From: Aquimarina megaterium XH134
Lineage (GTDB): Bacteria; Bacteroidota; Bacteroidia; Flavobacteriales; Flavobacteriaceae
Direction of reading: 5' to 3'
DNA length: 64,000 nucleotides
NCBI RefSeq assembly: GCF_000520975.1
Contig: NZ_JACB01000016.1
Location: forward strand, 98,879-162,878
Part shown: positions 36,039-44,086 of the stretch, in pieces
Layout: each line of letters starts with the position of its first letter
Position numbering within the stretch: position 1 is the stretch's first letter
The notes under the pieces: generated by a model
What the model saw: the letters and a program-made list of their open reading frames with translations, nothing else
What the model was told of the DNA's origin: nothing
Database searches by the model: none
Program-made: the position numbers and the translations under genes

Positions 36039-36914
36039 ATGGCAAACACAAGTATTTATAAAAATAAAAAAACGAAAGATGTTATAATGAAATTATATGA
36101 TGAAAAACTACAATCATGTGAAATCGAATATGAAGATATTTATGTAAATACAAAAGCCGGTAAAACGCATATAATTACCACAGGAATGCCAGGAAATCCT
36201 CCTGTTATTATTTTACATGGCATAAATGCAGGTGCACCATTAGCTATCGAGCCTATAAAAAACCTAAGAGATAATTACCGAATTTATGCCATAGATACTA
36301 TAGGTCAAACCACCAAAAGCACAGAAAACAGATTACCTATTAATGACAATTCTTATGGGGAATGGATTGCTGAAACCATGGATATTTTAAATATAGAGAA
36401 GGCTGCTATAATCGGTATCTCCTACGGAGCATTTTTATTACAAAAAATAATGTCCTACCAACCAGAGAAGGTACACAAAGGTATATTTGTTGTCCCCAGT
36501 GGTCTTGTAAATGGCTCTTTTGGCATATCAATGAAGCATTTAACCTTCCCCCTATTAAGTTTTCTATTTACTAAAAAAGAAAAATACCTTCTAAAATTCA
36601 TGAACGCATTTTACACTACAATAGATCCGTATTCTATTGCTTTTCAAAAGAACGTTTTATTAGGTACAAAAATGGATTATCGAAGACCCCCTCTTTTACA
36701 AAAGAAAGATATAAATCATCTAAACGCCCCTGTTTATGCAATATTTGCTGATAATGATATCTTTTTTCCTGGTGAGAAAGCTCTAAAAAGATGTAAAGAA
36801 ATATTTGACAATTTTCGGGACTCTATTTTCTTAAAAAACACAAAACATATTCCCGATCAAAAAACATATGCTCAGATCGAAAAACAAATTAGCGAATGGC
36901 TTATAGAATCATAA
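36039..36914 (+). CDS. Alpha/beta-hydrolase fold esterase-like protein
   Basis: A 291-aa cytoplasmic protein. It shows the oxyanion/N-terminal motif ILHGINAG, the nucleophile elbow GISYG with Ser128, a probable Asp in IFADNDIFFPG and the His in KNTKHIPDQ, so the triad is complete. It is of typical length for carboxylesterase/epoxide-hydrolase-type enzymes; the substrate is not evident. It is divergent from a TetR regulator with a shared operator, so its expression is likely induced by a small molecule. Confidence 0.88.
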   Translation: MANTSIYKNKKTKDVIMKLYDEKLQSCEIEYEDIYVNTKAGKTHIITTGMPGNPPVIILHGINAGAPLAIEPIKNLRDNYRIYAIDTIGQTTKSTENRLPINDNSYGEWIAETMDILNIEKAAIIGISYGAFLLQKIMSYQPEKVHKGIFVVPSGLVNGSFGISMKHLTFPLLSFLFTKKEKYLLKFMNAFYTTIDPYSIAFQKNVLLGTKMDYRRPPLLQKKDINHLNAPVYAIFADNDIFFPGEKALKRCKEIFDNFRDSIFLKNTKHIPDQKTYAQIEKQISEWLIES

Positions 36915-37073
36915 ATCAACATAAAAAAAACATGTTATTTTACTATTATGTGATAAGCTCTAATCTAGAAATAGAAAATATTTCTAACACAATTTATATG
37001 AAGGACTGGGGTCTTACCTTCTATAAACGTTATATTAATAACAAACTCTCAACGATAAATAGCAATAGGGCAT

Positions 37074-38912
37074 ATGCTAAAAAAATTACTATATATAATT
37101 TCTGTTCTTATTGTATCGAATGTATATTGCTATAATCTCAATGCCCAAAATAATTTAGATAAAAGTATAACCCAAATTCCTTTTAAGGTATATAAAACTA
37201 CTTATGATACACTATCGATTCATGGTATTATAAAATCTGATACTCTTTTTCGATCATCTAAATATTTTACTAAGAAAACCAGGCCTAAAGATATTTACTG
37301 GATAAAAATCGACCTCAATAAAGAATTAAAAAAAGATAGTCTCTGGTTCCTAAGATCTAGTAATTATGCACATGCATCTATATTTTGTGTCGAGAATAAT
37401 ACACTGATAGAAAAGAAATTTGGTTTATTTGACGGTTCAGAAAAAATGAATTCTATATCCTATATTAATAGGATACCTCTTAAATACAGCTCACTTATCA
37501 AAAACCGATTTATATATTTAAAAATAAGGCGTTTAAGATATTCAGATCGTGTTACTAATTGGAAATTTCACTATGCTTCACAAACCTTAAACCATACTAC
37601 ACAAAACCACTACCTCCATAATAATATTAAAAATCCAATACGTAAATATATTTTTACCGGAGTGTGTTTGGTTATGTTTATTCTCACTCTTGCATTCTTT
37701 ATAACTTCGAGAAATTTTGAATTCTTATTTTACTCATTATACATTTTATGGTTATTTATATACCTAAATGGTCCTTTACTTATAGCAAACAACATCATTT
37801 TTGATAGCTATAGTATAGTGGTACATTGGTTTTTTCAGATTATACAGGTATTAATTAATTTATGTTATGTTTATTTTGTTTGCTTCTATCTAGCTACAAA
37901 AAAAGACTATCCTACCCTTAATCATATCATAAAATATATCATCTACGCACTTATTACCATTATCATTTTAGATAGTATCTTTTTGTATTTCAAATATTTC
38001 GAAGGAGCTATTTATATCATGAATATTCAGCGTTTAATAATGACTCTTTTTGGTGTTGGTGGGATGATTTATTTACTGCTAACTGCCAAAAACCGTTTGG
38101 CTTATTTTATAGTTGCTGGATCATTCTTATTCATGATAGGCACCCTGGGTTTCTTTTTTACCAAGGCATGTGATTATATGATGGCAGGAGCAACTCTAGA
38201 AATCATAATTTTTGCACTAGGTTTGGCGTATAAAATACATCAGGAACATAAAGAGAAACTCCTCTTCGAAAAAGAATCATTCATTAACAACTGTAAAGCA
38301 CTACGAGCTCAGATAAATCCACACTTCATTTTTAATTCTTTAGGGTCGATTCAACATTTAATTGTATTCGAAAAAAAAGAAGCTGCTTTAAAATATCTTT
38401 CTAAGTTTAGTCATTTAATGCGAAACCTGCTTGAAAATTCTATAGAAACAAATATCGTATTATCTGATGAAATCAACTTATTACACCAATATCTAGAATT
38501 AGAAGCTTTACGTTTTGATGCCAGTTTTGAATATGCTATTCATATAGATGATTCGCTAAACGCAAATGCCGAAGAGGTACCTATGTTGATCATTCAACCA
38601 TTTGTCGAAAATGCAATCCTGTATGGGTTATTAAATAAAAAAGGTGAGGATAAAAAACTAAATATTTGTTTCAGAAAAGAAAAAAATCATATTATTTGTG
38701 AAGTAGATGATAATGGTATAGGAAGAAGTGCTGCTAAAAACATAAATTCGTCTTATAAAAAACCTACAAAATCCAGAGGTCTAGAACTAACTGAAAAAAG
38801 ATTACAACAATTTCATGAATCTGAGCAAAAAAATATAGAAATTATAGACAAAATTAATAACCATGGCAAACCCATAGGAACTAGGGTAATTATCAAAATT
38901 CAAACCGAATAA
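37074..38912 (+). CDS. LytS-type sensor histidine kinase with 7TMR-DISM module
   Basis: A 612-aa membrane protein: signal peptide 1-24, a periplasmic 7TMR-DISMED2-like domain (about 30-170, with WFLRSSNYAHA and RFIYLKIRRLR), seven transmembrane helices (about 190-390), then a His_kinase domain with the phospho-acceptor His417 in RAQINPHFIFNSL and an HATPase_c region (IIQPFVENAILYGL, VDDNGIGRSAA). It is paired with a LytTR response regulator 12 bp downstream, and both precede lipoprotein A and GG peptide 1. The periplasmic domain may bind a carbohydrate-like or other ligand; this is not shown. Confidence 0.93.
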   Translation: MLKKLLYIISVLIVSNVYCYNLNAQNNLDKSITQIPFKVYKTTYDTLSIHGIIKSDTLFRSSKYFTKKTRPKDIYWIKIDLNKELKKDSLWFLRSSNYAHASIFCVENNTLIEKKFGLFDGSEKMNSISYINRIPLKYSSLIKNRFIYLKIRRLRYSDRVTNWKFHYASQTLNHTTQNHYLHNNIKNPIRKYIFTGVCLVMFILTLAFFITSRNFEFLFYSLYILWLFIYLNGPLLIANNIIFDSYSIVVHWFFQIIQVLINLCYVYFVCFYLATKKDYPTLNHIIKYIIYALITIIILDSIFLYFKYFEGAIYIMNIQRLIMTLFGVGGMIYLLLTAKNRLAYFIVAGSFLFMIGTLGFFFTKACDYMMAGATLEIIIFALGLAYKIHQEHKEKLLFEKESFINNCKALRAQINPHFIFNSLGSIQHLIVFEKKEAALKYLSKFSHLMRNLLENSIETNIVLSDEINLLHQYLELEALRFDASFEYAIHIDDSLNANAEEVPMLIIQPFVENAILYGLLNKKGEDKKLNICFRKEKNHIICEVDDNGIGRSAAKNINSSYKKPTKSRGLELTEKRLQQFHESEQKNIEIIDKINNHGKPIGTRVIIKIQTE

Positions 38913-38924
38913 AATTTTCTAATT

Positions 38925-39677
38925 ATGAGCTTAACAGCAATAATTGTAGATGACGAAAAACACAGTAGAGAGGCTTTAACAAAATTAATAGAAGAGTTTT
39001 GCTTAGAGACCACCGTTTTAACCACTGCAAATTCTGTAACAGAAGCCATTGATAAAATTAAGAGTAATAAACCTGATGTTGTTTTTTTGGATATAGAACT
39101 ACAATCAGGAATAGGTTTTGATATATTAACCCAAATCGATACCATAAATTTTGAAGTAATTTTTACCACAGCTTACGAGCAATACGCCATACAGGCTATA
39201 AAATTTTCATCTTTAGATTATTTACTTAAGCCTTTAGGTATTGAAGAACTCAAAACTGCTGTAGAAAAAGCAAAGAAAAAGAAAGATCAAGAGGTATATA
39301 AAAAACAGTTAGAAACCCTAATAGATAATCTACAACAGCAGCCAAAATTTAATAAAATATGTCTTTCTACGGCAGATAGTGTAGAGTTTATTAATATCCA
39401 GGATATCATATACTGCAAGGCTAATGGAGCTTATACTTCATTTATTCTCAAAAATAATATATCTCTACTAGTAAGCAAACATCTTAAAGAATATGAAAAT
39501 TTATTGATCGAACAACAATTTATGAGAACACATAATAGTTTTTTGATCAATTTAAAAGAAGTGAAAAAATTCGTGAAATCAGACGGAGGTTATATTATGA
39601 TGAATAATAATGATATCATTAATATTTCAAAAAATAAAAAAGAGAAGTTTCTTATTGCCATGAGTCATATACAGTAA
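38925..39677 (+). CDS. LytTR-family response regulator
   Basis: A 250-aa protein. The receiver domain has IIVDDE, phospho-acceptor Asp56 (VFLDIEL), and LKPLG with the conserved Lys. The C-terminal LytTR DNA-binding domain covers about 145-250 (IIYCKANGAYTSFILKNN, FMRTHNSFLINLKEVKKF). It is the cognate partner of the upstream sensor kinase. A ~55-nt element repeated before lipoprotein A and GG peptide 1 is a candidate target. Confidence 0.95.
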   Translation: MSLTAIIVDDEKHSREALTKLIEEFCLETTVLTTANSVTEAIDKIKSNKPDVVFLDIELQSGIGFDILTQIDTINFEVIFTTAYEQYAIQAIKFSSLDYLLKPLGIEELKTAVEKAKKKKDQEVYKKQLETLIDNLQQQPKFNKICLSTADSVEFINIQDIIYCKANGAYTSFILKNNISLLVSKHLKEYENLLIEQQFMRTHNSFLINLKEVKKFVKSDGGYIMMNNNDIINISKNKKEKFLIAMSHIQ

Positions 39678-39743
39678 TTGTGTCACTAAACTTATCTTCA
39701 TCAATTCTATTTTCAAAAATAAAAACATACTGATTAATAGTAC

Positions 39744-39798
39744 ATCAATTGAAAAGCTATATCTATAAATTGAAACTAGATACCTATTAATTCTACCT
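39744..39798 (+). promoter_or_regulatory. Duplicated upstream element, copy 1 (lipoprotein A)
   Basis: ATCAATTGAAAAGCTATA, 7 variable nt, ATTGAAAC, 7 nt, CTATTAATT. It aligns without gaps to 40870-40924. It ends 54 bp before the lipoprotein A ATG. Possible binding site of the LytTR regulator just upstream; inference. Confidence 0.55.
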
Positions 39799-39852
39799 GG
39801 TCATTATTTTCAGAAGTCTTTAAGTTTGATCTTAATCTTAAAACTTATAACC

Positions 39853-40698
39853 ATGAAAAACAAAATCAAATTTAATTTAGCGAGGATCATTGTAATTTTT
39901 ACTCTTTTCTTATGCTACTCTTGTAATTCTGAAGAAGATACTATCCCCGAAACTGAAGAATCGATAGAAGCACCTGTTTTAACAACTAAAACTTTGGCAA
40001 CTATAAGTTTGCCTAGTAACACTATAGTTACTTTTAAAACAGAAGCCGATGGTATTGTCTTTGAAGCTTCTGGAGACTCTGATAATTTTGGCGAATTAGA
40101 TGGGCTAGATGATTTAAGCTTATTAGATCGTTTTTTAACTTTAACCGACGAAAATGTTGCCGTACCTACAGATCTTATCAAATTAGAAGAAGATCAAAAA
40201 ATCAAAGAAAAAGCACTACAACGAGGTACAATAGAAAAACATAGTACAAATATTCCTGTTTCTAAATCATTTTCAAACCATATTAAAGCCTTACCATTCC
40301 CTTCTTTGTGTAATGGGTGGAAAGAAAGGTACGTTGAAAACTTACTTTCTAAACCTGATCGTGTTACAATATCCTTCAAAAATTATAATACATATGATCT
40401 TTCCGGTAGTGAACTTCATAATAAAAAAAATAAATGTCGAAGAGTACAGTTTGGTTTAACCAATTGCGATTATAACAAAGAATTAAGAATCTATCACCAG
40501 TACGCTCCTAATAATGGTCCTGCAAAAACTTATGCCATTATCGATATTCCTCCACGGAAACATAAATATTACTCAAAATCATTTTTCACAAAGGGAAGAC
40601 GATACATTTATATCTCAAGTATTAATGAGCAACGATATGGAGGAAAAGTACGTTTTTCAGGATACAAAGACCTTGTATTGGGATTAGATGGGATTTAA
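39853..40698 (+). CDS. Lipoprotein A of an unrecognised three-paralogue family
   Basis: A 281-aa lipoprotein from MKNKIKFNLARI with lipobox CYS-C and an acidic spacer after it. It shares an N-terminal domain with 44087-44914 and 44939-45775: pattern TLATI.L....V.F..E.DG...EA.G...N...L, then RFL.LT..NV.VP.DL and a Lys/Arg-rich RG.I..H. Its C-terminal domain matches theirs more loosely (KCRRVQFGLTNCDYNKELRI, RYGG and a final Y). I know no family for it. Position directly after the LytS/LytTR pair, with a shared upstream element before GG peptide 1, suggests co-regulation with that peptide. Confidence 0.8.
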   Translation: MKNKIKFNLARIIVIFTLFLCYSCNSEEDTIPETEESIEAPVLTTKTLATISLPSNTIVTFKTEADGIVFEASGDSDNFGELDGLDDLSLLDRFLTLTDENVAVPTDLIKLEEDQKIKEKALQRGTIEKHSTNIPVSKSFSNHIKALPFPSLCNGWKERYVENLLSKPDRVTISFKNYNTYDLSGSELHNKKNKCRRVQFGLTNCDYNKELRIYHQYAPNNGPAKTYAIIDIPPRKHKYYSKSFFTKGRRYIYISSINEQRYGGKVRFSGYKDLVLGLDGI

Positions 40699-40807
40699 AT
40701 AAGAACTAAATAATTATTTATCTATTTAACATAAAAAGTGTCTCAACTTAAACTCTTAGCATCTATAATGTTTGTTAGTAATGTTTAGTTAAGGAAAGGA
40801 GTACTCT

Positions 40808-40829
40808 CTAATCTCAAATTTGGGATTAG
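40808..40829 (+). terminator. Hairpin after lipoprotein A
   Basis: CTAATCTC-AAATTT-GGGATTAG, 8-bp stem with one G-U, then GGGGTTCTTCTTATTTT. It lies 110 bp after the lipoprotein A stop and is a likely terminator, though the U tract is imperfect. A similar hairpin occurs at 41635-41662. Confidence 0.5.
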
Positions 40830-40869
40830 GGGGTTCTTCTTATTTTAACAACAACCAATTTGTTCGATG

Positions 40870-40924
40870 ATCAATTAAAAAGCTATACTCATCTATTGAA
40901 ACACTCCTTCTATCAATTACGCCT
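40870..40924 (+). promoter_or_regulatory. Duplicated upstream element, copy 2 (GG peptide 1)
   Basis: ATCAATTAAAAAGCTATA, 7 variable nt, ATTGAAAC, 7 nt, CTATCAATT; gap-free counterpart of 39744-39798. It ends 122 bp before the peptide ATG at 41047. Confidence 0.55.
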
Positions 40925-41046
40925 CACTGCTCTTAATTAATACTCTAAATTTACTCAAATATTGATATGATAGAGGTTAGAGTATAACACCTAAACTCTT
41001 GATATAAAACAGTATAATTATTTAAAAAATCATAATATTTCACATC

Positions 41047-41235
41047 ATGCTAAACAACATTTTAAACTTAGAAAACGTCAAAAAAATTGACAAAAAACAG
41101 CAAAAAGGAATTGCTGGCGGAGGGTTATTCATTACTAGCAATTGCGGACAGTGTTGCCAGTACTGTAAAAGTCTTGGACATGACACAGGAGCTCTTCATA
41201 ATGGAGATTGTTATTGCTCTAATTATAGACACTAA
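41047..41235 (+). CDS. GG peptide 1: Cys-rich bacteriocin/RiPP-like precursor
   Basis: A 62-aa peptide. Residues 1-26 look like a double-glycine leader: ILNLENVKKIDKKQQKGIAG with the GG at 24-25, matching leaders of small secreted Flavobacteriia peptides. The core of about 36 residues holds six Cys (33, 36, 37, 40, 55, 57) plus Gly and Asn. No maturation enzyme, C39-peptidase transporter or immunity gene is in the window, so processing would be in trans. Its upstream region carries the element shared with lipoprotein A. The leader call is by pattern; the core is not one I recognise. Confidence 0.7.
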   Translation: MLNNILNLENVKKIDKKQQKGIAGGGLFITSNCGQCCQYCKSLGHDTGALHNGDCYCSNYRH

Positions 41236-41402
41236 AAAAATATGTTTTTTTATGCCCACTCTAATTTTAATCTGATGGAGCATAAAGGCAATATCAATTC
41301 GTGACCCTTTTAATCACTCATTTCGGATATAGGTTTATACTATCCTGAGTATAACGTTTTACAAAAACACCTTGTCAAACATTGATAACATAGAGTTTTA
41401 TA

Positions 41403-41502
41403 AGTAACCCAGAAGTAGTTTGTGTAGTATATTTTTTGAATTTAATATCACTATACCGTTTTAAATGTTTTCCAATCTTCTAAATCCCCCATCTGGGTTA
41501 CT
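41403..41502. other. Long-range 11-bp inverted repeat, possible structured RNA
   Basis: AGTAACCCAGA (41403-41413) pairs perfectly with TCTGGGTTACT (41492-41502), enclosing 78 nt. It is followed at once by a strong terminator (41514-41550). The whole 41236-41749 interval has no ORF. It may be the structured 3' part of the peptide 1 transcript or a separate small RNA. Confidence 0.4.
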
Positions 41503-41513
41503 AAATATCCCCG

Positions 41514-41550
41514 CACTCTCTAGCTCTTGATCGAATTAGAGAGTGTTTTT
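41514..41550 (+). terminator. Intrinsic terminator downstream of GG peptide 1
   Basis: CACTCTCTA (41514-41522) and TAGAGAGTG (41537-41545), perfect 9-bp stem followed by TTTTT on the plus strand. It would end a transcript starting before 41047 or a small RNA in the gap. Confidence 0.75.
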
Positions 41551-41634
41551 ATAGTATAATTGTACAATTTTGCAGTGCAGATTTACATTTACAACTTTTG
41601 TTACTTAAGTTGAGTTAAGTAAGGGTAGGAATTT

Positions 41635-41662
41635 TCCCTAATTACGCATTCGCAATTAGGGA
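41635..41662. other. Hairpin between the two GG-peptide genes
   Basis: TCCCTAATT (41635-41643) and AATTAGGGA (41654-41662), perfect 9 bp, then TTTCCTTATTTC. It resembles the hairpin after lipoprotein A in core CTAAT/ATTAG and tail. It may be a second terminator or a duplicated remnant. Confidence 0.45.
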
Positions 41663-41697
41663 TTTCCTTATTTCAAAAGTATTAAAACACAACATAA

Positions 41698-41733
41698 AAA
41701 AACCGCCCAGAATACTTTCTTGACGGTCTTTTT
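41698..41733 (-). terminator. Terminator of GG peptide 2
   Basis: On the minus strand ACCGTC-n-AGAA / TTCT-n-GGCGGT forms about 10 bp with one mismatch and an AGTA loop, followed by a run of seven T. It lies 17 bp past the stop of the peptide gene. Confidence 0.7.
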
Positions 41734-41749
41734 TTATTTTGATATTCTG

Positions 41750-41941
41750 TTAATTTCGAATAACAGTTGTTCCTGGACAACCATAAGTATGACAGCCCGT
41801 TGTGTTTGCACAATCATCTGGATCATAACTTTTTATAAATGAGATAGAGATAATACCTCCTCCTCTCACGGCATCTAAACGATCAAATTTTGCAATTTTA
41901 AATTTTTTAAGTTCCAACTTTTTTGCTTCCTGTTTTTTCAT
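41750..41941 (-). CDS. GG peptide 2: lanthipeptide-leader-like precursor
   Basis: A 63-aa peptide. Its leader KKLELKKFKIAKFDRLDAVR then GGG (27-29) closely follows the leader pattern of Bacteroidota class I lanthipeptide / GG natural-product precursors (LxLxKFKIAKL...IRGG). The core of about 34 residues has Cys44, Cys50 and Cys55 and several Ser/Thr (CANTTGCHTYGCPGTTV), which fits thioether or disulfide formation. No LanB/LanC, radical SAM or exporter is in the window. It lies 110 bp downstream of the TPR-AraC gene on the same strand, with a GAATTTCGA half-site in the gap and its own terminator. Confidence 0.72.
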   Translation of the reverse strand: MKKQEAKKLELKKFKIAKFDRLDAVRGGGIISISFIKSYDPDDCANTTGCHTYGCPGTTVIRN

Positions 41942-42038
41942 GTTCCTTACTTTATAAATGTTTGTGTAATTTTCCTCAAATCTAGAATAAGCATTTTAAA
42001 ATAAATTCTATAGTGTAACCTCATTTCAAGGATTTCAT

Positions 42039-42047
42039 GAATTTCGA
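42039..42047. promoter_or_regulatory. GAATTTCGA half-site upstream of GG peptide 2
   Basis: Same 9-mer as the sites at 43962-43970 and 43983-43991, about 98 bp before the peptide 2 ATG; it also forms AATTTC-GA-GAAATT (42040-42053) over the stop of the AraC gene. Could be chance. Confidence 0.35.
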
Positions 42048-42051
42048 GAAA

Positions 42052-43788
42052 TTATTCTATACTTAAAGCAGTTAGTTTTCTCATAAAATATGAAGGTTTC
42101 ATCCCTGTATTTCTTTTAAAAGCCGATGAAAAAGATTCAGCACTATTAAAACCCATTTCCTCAGCTATACCTTGAATCGTATAATTTTTAAGAGAACTAT
42201 TTTCTTTCAATTGATCAACACTATACTGTACTCTTAACTCATTTACATAATTGGTAAAACTCTTATGTTTATGATGATTAATTATCTTCGATAAATACTT
42301 GGTGTTTGTATTAATTTCTTTAGCCAAAGAAGAAATACTTATATTTTTTTTCAAGAATTTATGCCTCTCTTCAAAAAGAGCTAGTTTTTCAAGAATATCA
42401 CTAACTATATCATCAGCAATACCGATATCACCTAACGGCTTTTTAGGTAATTCTTTAGTTCTCTTACCTTCATCAAGTAACTCCTTGAATTTGCGCTCAT
42501 ACTTCTTTCTTTTTATATATTGATAATACATAAACGTAATAGCCATTAAAAACAATACAATCAGAAATCCTACCCAAAAACTTAGTGTGTTGGTATTTTT
42601 TTCTAATTTCTTGATTAGTACTTTCTTTTCTTTAAGGAGTAATGGAGTGTCGAATTCTTTAAACAATTTTGTAGAAACAGATGTTCTCTGGCTATTTACA
42701 ATACTATCAAACCGAAGTAACTTATTAATGTACACCAATTGTTTCTCTCTTTGTACTCTGAATTTGGATAAGCCGATTAAAAATTCATATCCTTTTCTGG
42801 TTTCAGAAAGGGTAATTCTTTCTTTTTGAACAATAGAGTCCATACTTAAAAACTCTTTTTCAGCTTTTATTGTATCTCTTCTTTTGAGATAAAGTTGGCC
42901 TAAATAGAAAGATCCCAGTACATAACTTTCCTTATCTTTTGAATTATACTTGTTTTGCAAAGCAATCCCTTTAATGATACTATCATATGCTTGATTATAC
43001 TGTTTTTCAAAAAACAGATTGATCCCTTCGTTCAAAACCAATTTACCATAAAACTTACGCTTTAGTTTTTCCGTTTTCAAAGATTTAGATATCCCTATAT
43101 AATTATAAAAAGATGCAGAATCGATTTGTTTATTATAGCGAAAAGATTCTGCCATGGGAATTAACGACTGTAAATAAGAAACCATATTCAACTCATCCCT
43201 GTCTCGTTCATAAACAAAATTTTCTTTAAAAAGTAACAAAGCTTCCTGATGCTTATCAATTTTTGTTTTAATACATGCAATATTATGATTTGTATATTGC
43301 ACATATTCTTTGTTATTAACCTTTTCTGCAAGTGATAGTGCTTGTATATAATTATCTAGAGCAAGTTGATAATCACCTTTCATAAAGTAATATCCTCCCT
43401 TAAAAGAATACGCTTTAACAGGATATTTATCATGATTCTGTTTCTTACTTATATGTATAGCCAGGTCTAATAATGCAATTTTTTTAGATTCTTCTACCTC
43501 ATAATATGATAAATGACTGTAAGCTTTAGCCATTTTTATGGTATCCTTTTCTGCAATTGCTTTATCCAAATATGCCAATAGATATAATCTAGATTTTATA
43601 GTATCACGACTAACGTTTCGATAGGAAGCATATAAACGATTATAACTAAGTTTTTGTAACGAATCTGAAGAAGCATCTATTTGTCCTTGTCCCAATACCA
43701 TTTGCACGCCAAGAATTATCCAAATTAATAGTCTTACTAGACCATCTGGATCAAAAATGAAGTCTGTTTTTTTTGGTATCAAGAGCAC
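42052..43788 (-). CDS. TPR-containing membrane-anchored AraC-family regulator
   Basis: A 578-aa protein. An N-terminal hydrophobic segment (LLIWIILGVQMVLGQ) acts as signal or anchor. TPR-like helical repeats span about 40-380 (AYSFKGGYYFMKGDYQLALD). A transmembrane helix lies at about 400-422 (FWVGFLIVLFLMAITFMYYQ), then a cytoplasmic AraC double HTH at about 470-572 (INTNTKYLSKIINHHKHKSF, GIAEEMGFNSAESFSSAFKR). This topology lets an extracytoplasmic TPR sensor act directly on DNA, as in several Bacteroidota regulators. It lies between GG peptide 2 and the divergent lipoproteins B and C. Repeats in the 298-bp divergent gap are its likely sites. Confidence 0.88.
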   Translation of the reverse strand: MLLIPKKTDFIFDPDGLVRLLIWIILGVQMVLGQGQIDASSDSLQKLSYNRLYASYRNVSRDTIKSRLYLLAYLDKAIAEKDTIKMAKAYSHLSYYEVEESKKIALLDLAIHISKKQNHDKYPVKAYSFKGGYYFMKGDYQLALDNYIQALSLAEKVNNKEYVQYTNHNIACIKTKIDKHQEALLLFKENFVYERDRDELNMVSYLQSLIPMAESFRYNKQIDSASFYNYIGISKSLKTEKLKRKFYGKLVLNEGINLFFEKQYNQAYDSIIKGIALQNKYNSKDKESYVLGSFYLGQLYLKRRDTIKAEKEFLSMDSIVQKERITLSETRKGYEFLIGLSKFRVQREKQLVYINKLLRFDSIVNSQRTSVSTKLFKEFDTPLLLKEKKVLIKKLEKNTNTLSFWVGFLIVLFLMAITFMYYQYIKRKKYERKFKELLDEGKRTKELPKKPLGDIGIADDIVSDILEKLALFEERHKFLKKNISISSLAKEINTNTKYLSKIINHHKHKSFTNYVNELRVQYSVDQLKENSSLKNYTIQGIAEEMGFNSAESFSSAFKRNTGMKPSYFMRKLTALSIE

Positions 43789-43946
43789 TTATCTACTTTA
43801 TAAAATCTTATGGTAAATATAATCTTTTGATCAAAAAATTTACTTCATAAAAACCCCCTAATTGGTATCAGAAAAAACTTACATTTTGCCATTTATTAGC
43901 TGAAGACATATCTATGAAGCTCTGAAAAAAAATACCTGAAAAAACA

Positions 43947-43994
43947 ATATCGAAATTCGTGGAATTTCGACCTTGATTTCAGGAATTTCGATAT
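43947..43994. promoter_or_regulatory. Three GAATTTCGA half-sites upstream of lipoproteins B and C
   Basis: ATATCGAAATTC (43947-43958) is inverted against GAATTTCGATAT (43983-43994), 12 bp perfect, and a further GGAATTTCGA (43961-43970) repeats GGAATTTCGA (43982-43991) exactly 21 bp away, the same face of the helix. AraC-type proteins often use direct half-sites about 21 bp apart. The block ends 92 bp before the ATG at 44087. Confidence 0.6.
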
Positions 43995-44086
43995 AATCAA
44001 TTTGTTTTCAATAAGATAGCGAATCTATATTTGCCTCAATCACAAATTAAAACAGTAGACTAATTAACATTAAAAAATTAAAACAA

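Noticed and set aside
36896..37135. 79-codon plus-strand frame between the hydrolase and the sensor kinase
   Set aside because: It overlaps both the hydrolase end and the kinase signal peptide, has no domain-like pattern and no start context.
41087..41275. Alternative plus-strand frame overlapping GG peptide 1
   Set aside because: It lacks the leader pattern and Cys-rich core of the 41047 frame and starts inside it.
41623..41645. GGGTAGGAATTTTCCCTA as a fourth copy of the ECF-type motif
   Set aside because: It lacks GGTAGGGT and has no CTGTT at the required distance; it belongs to the hairpin at 41635-41662.
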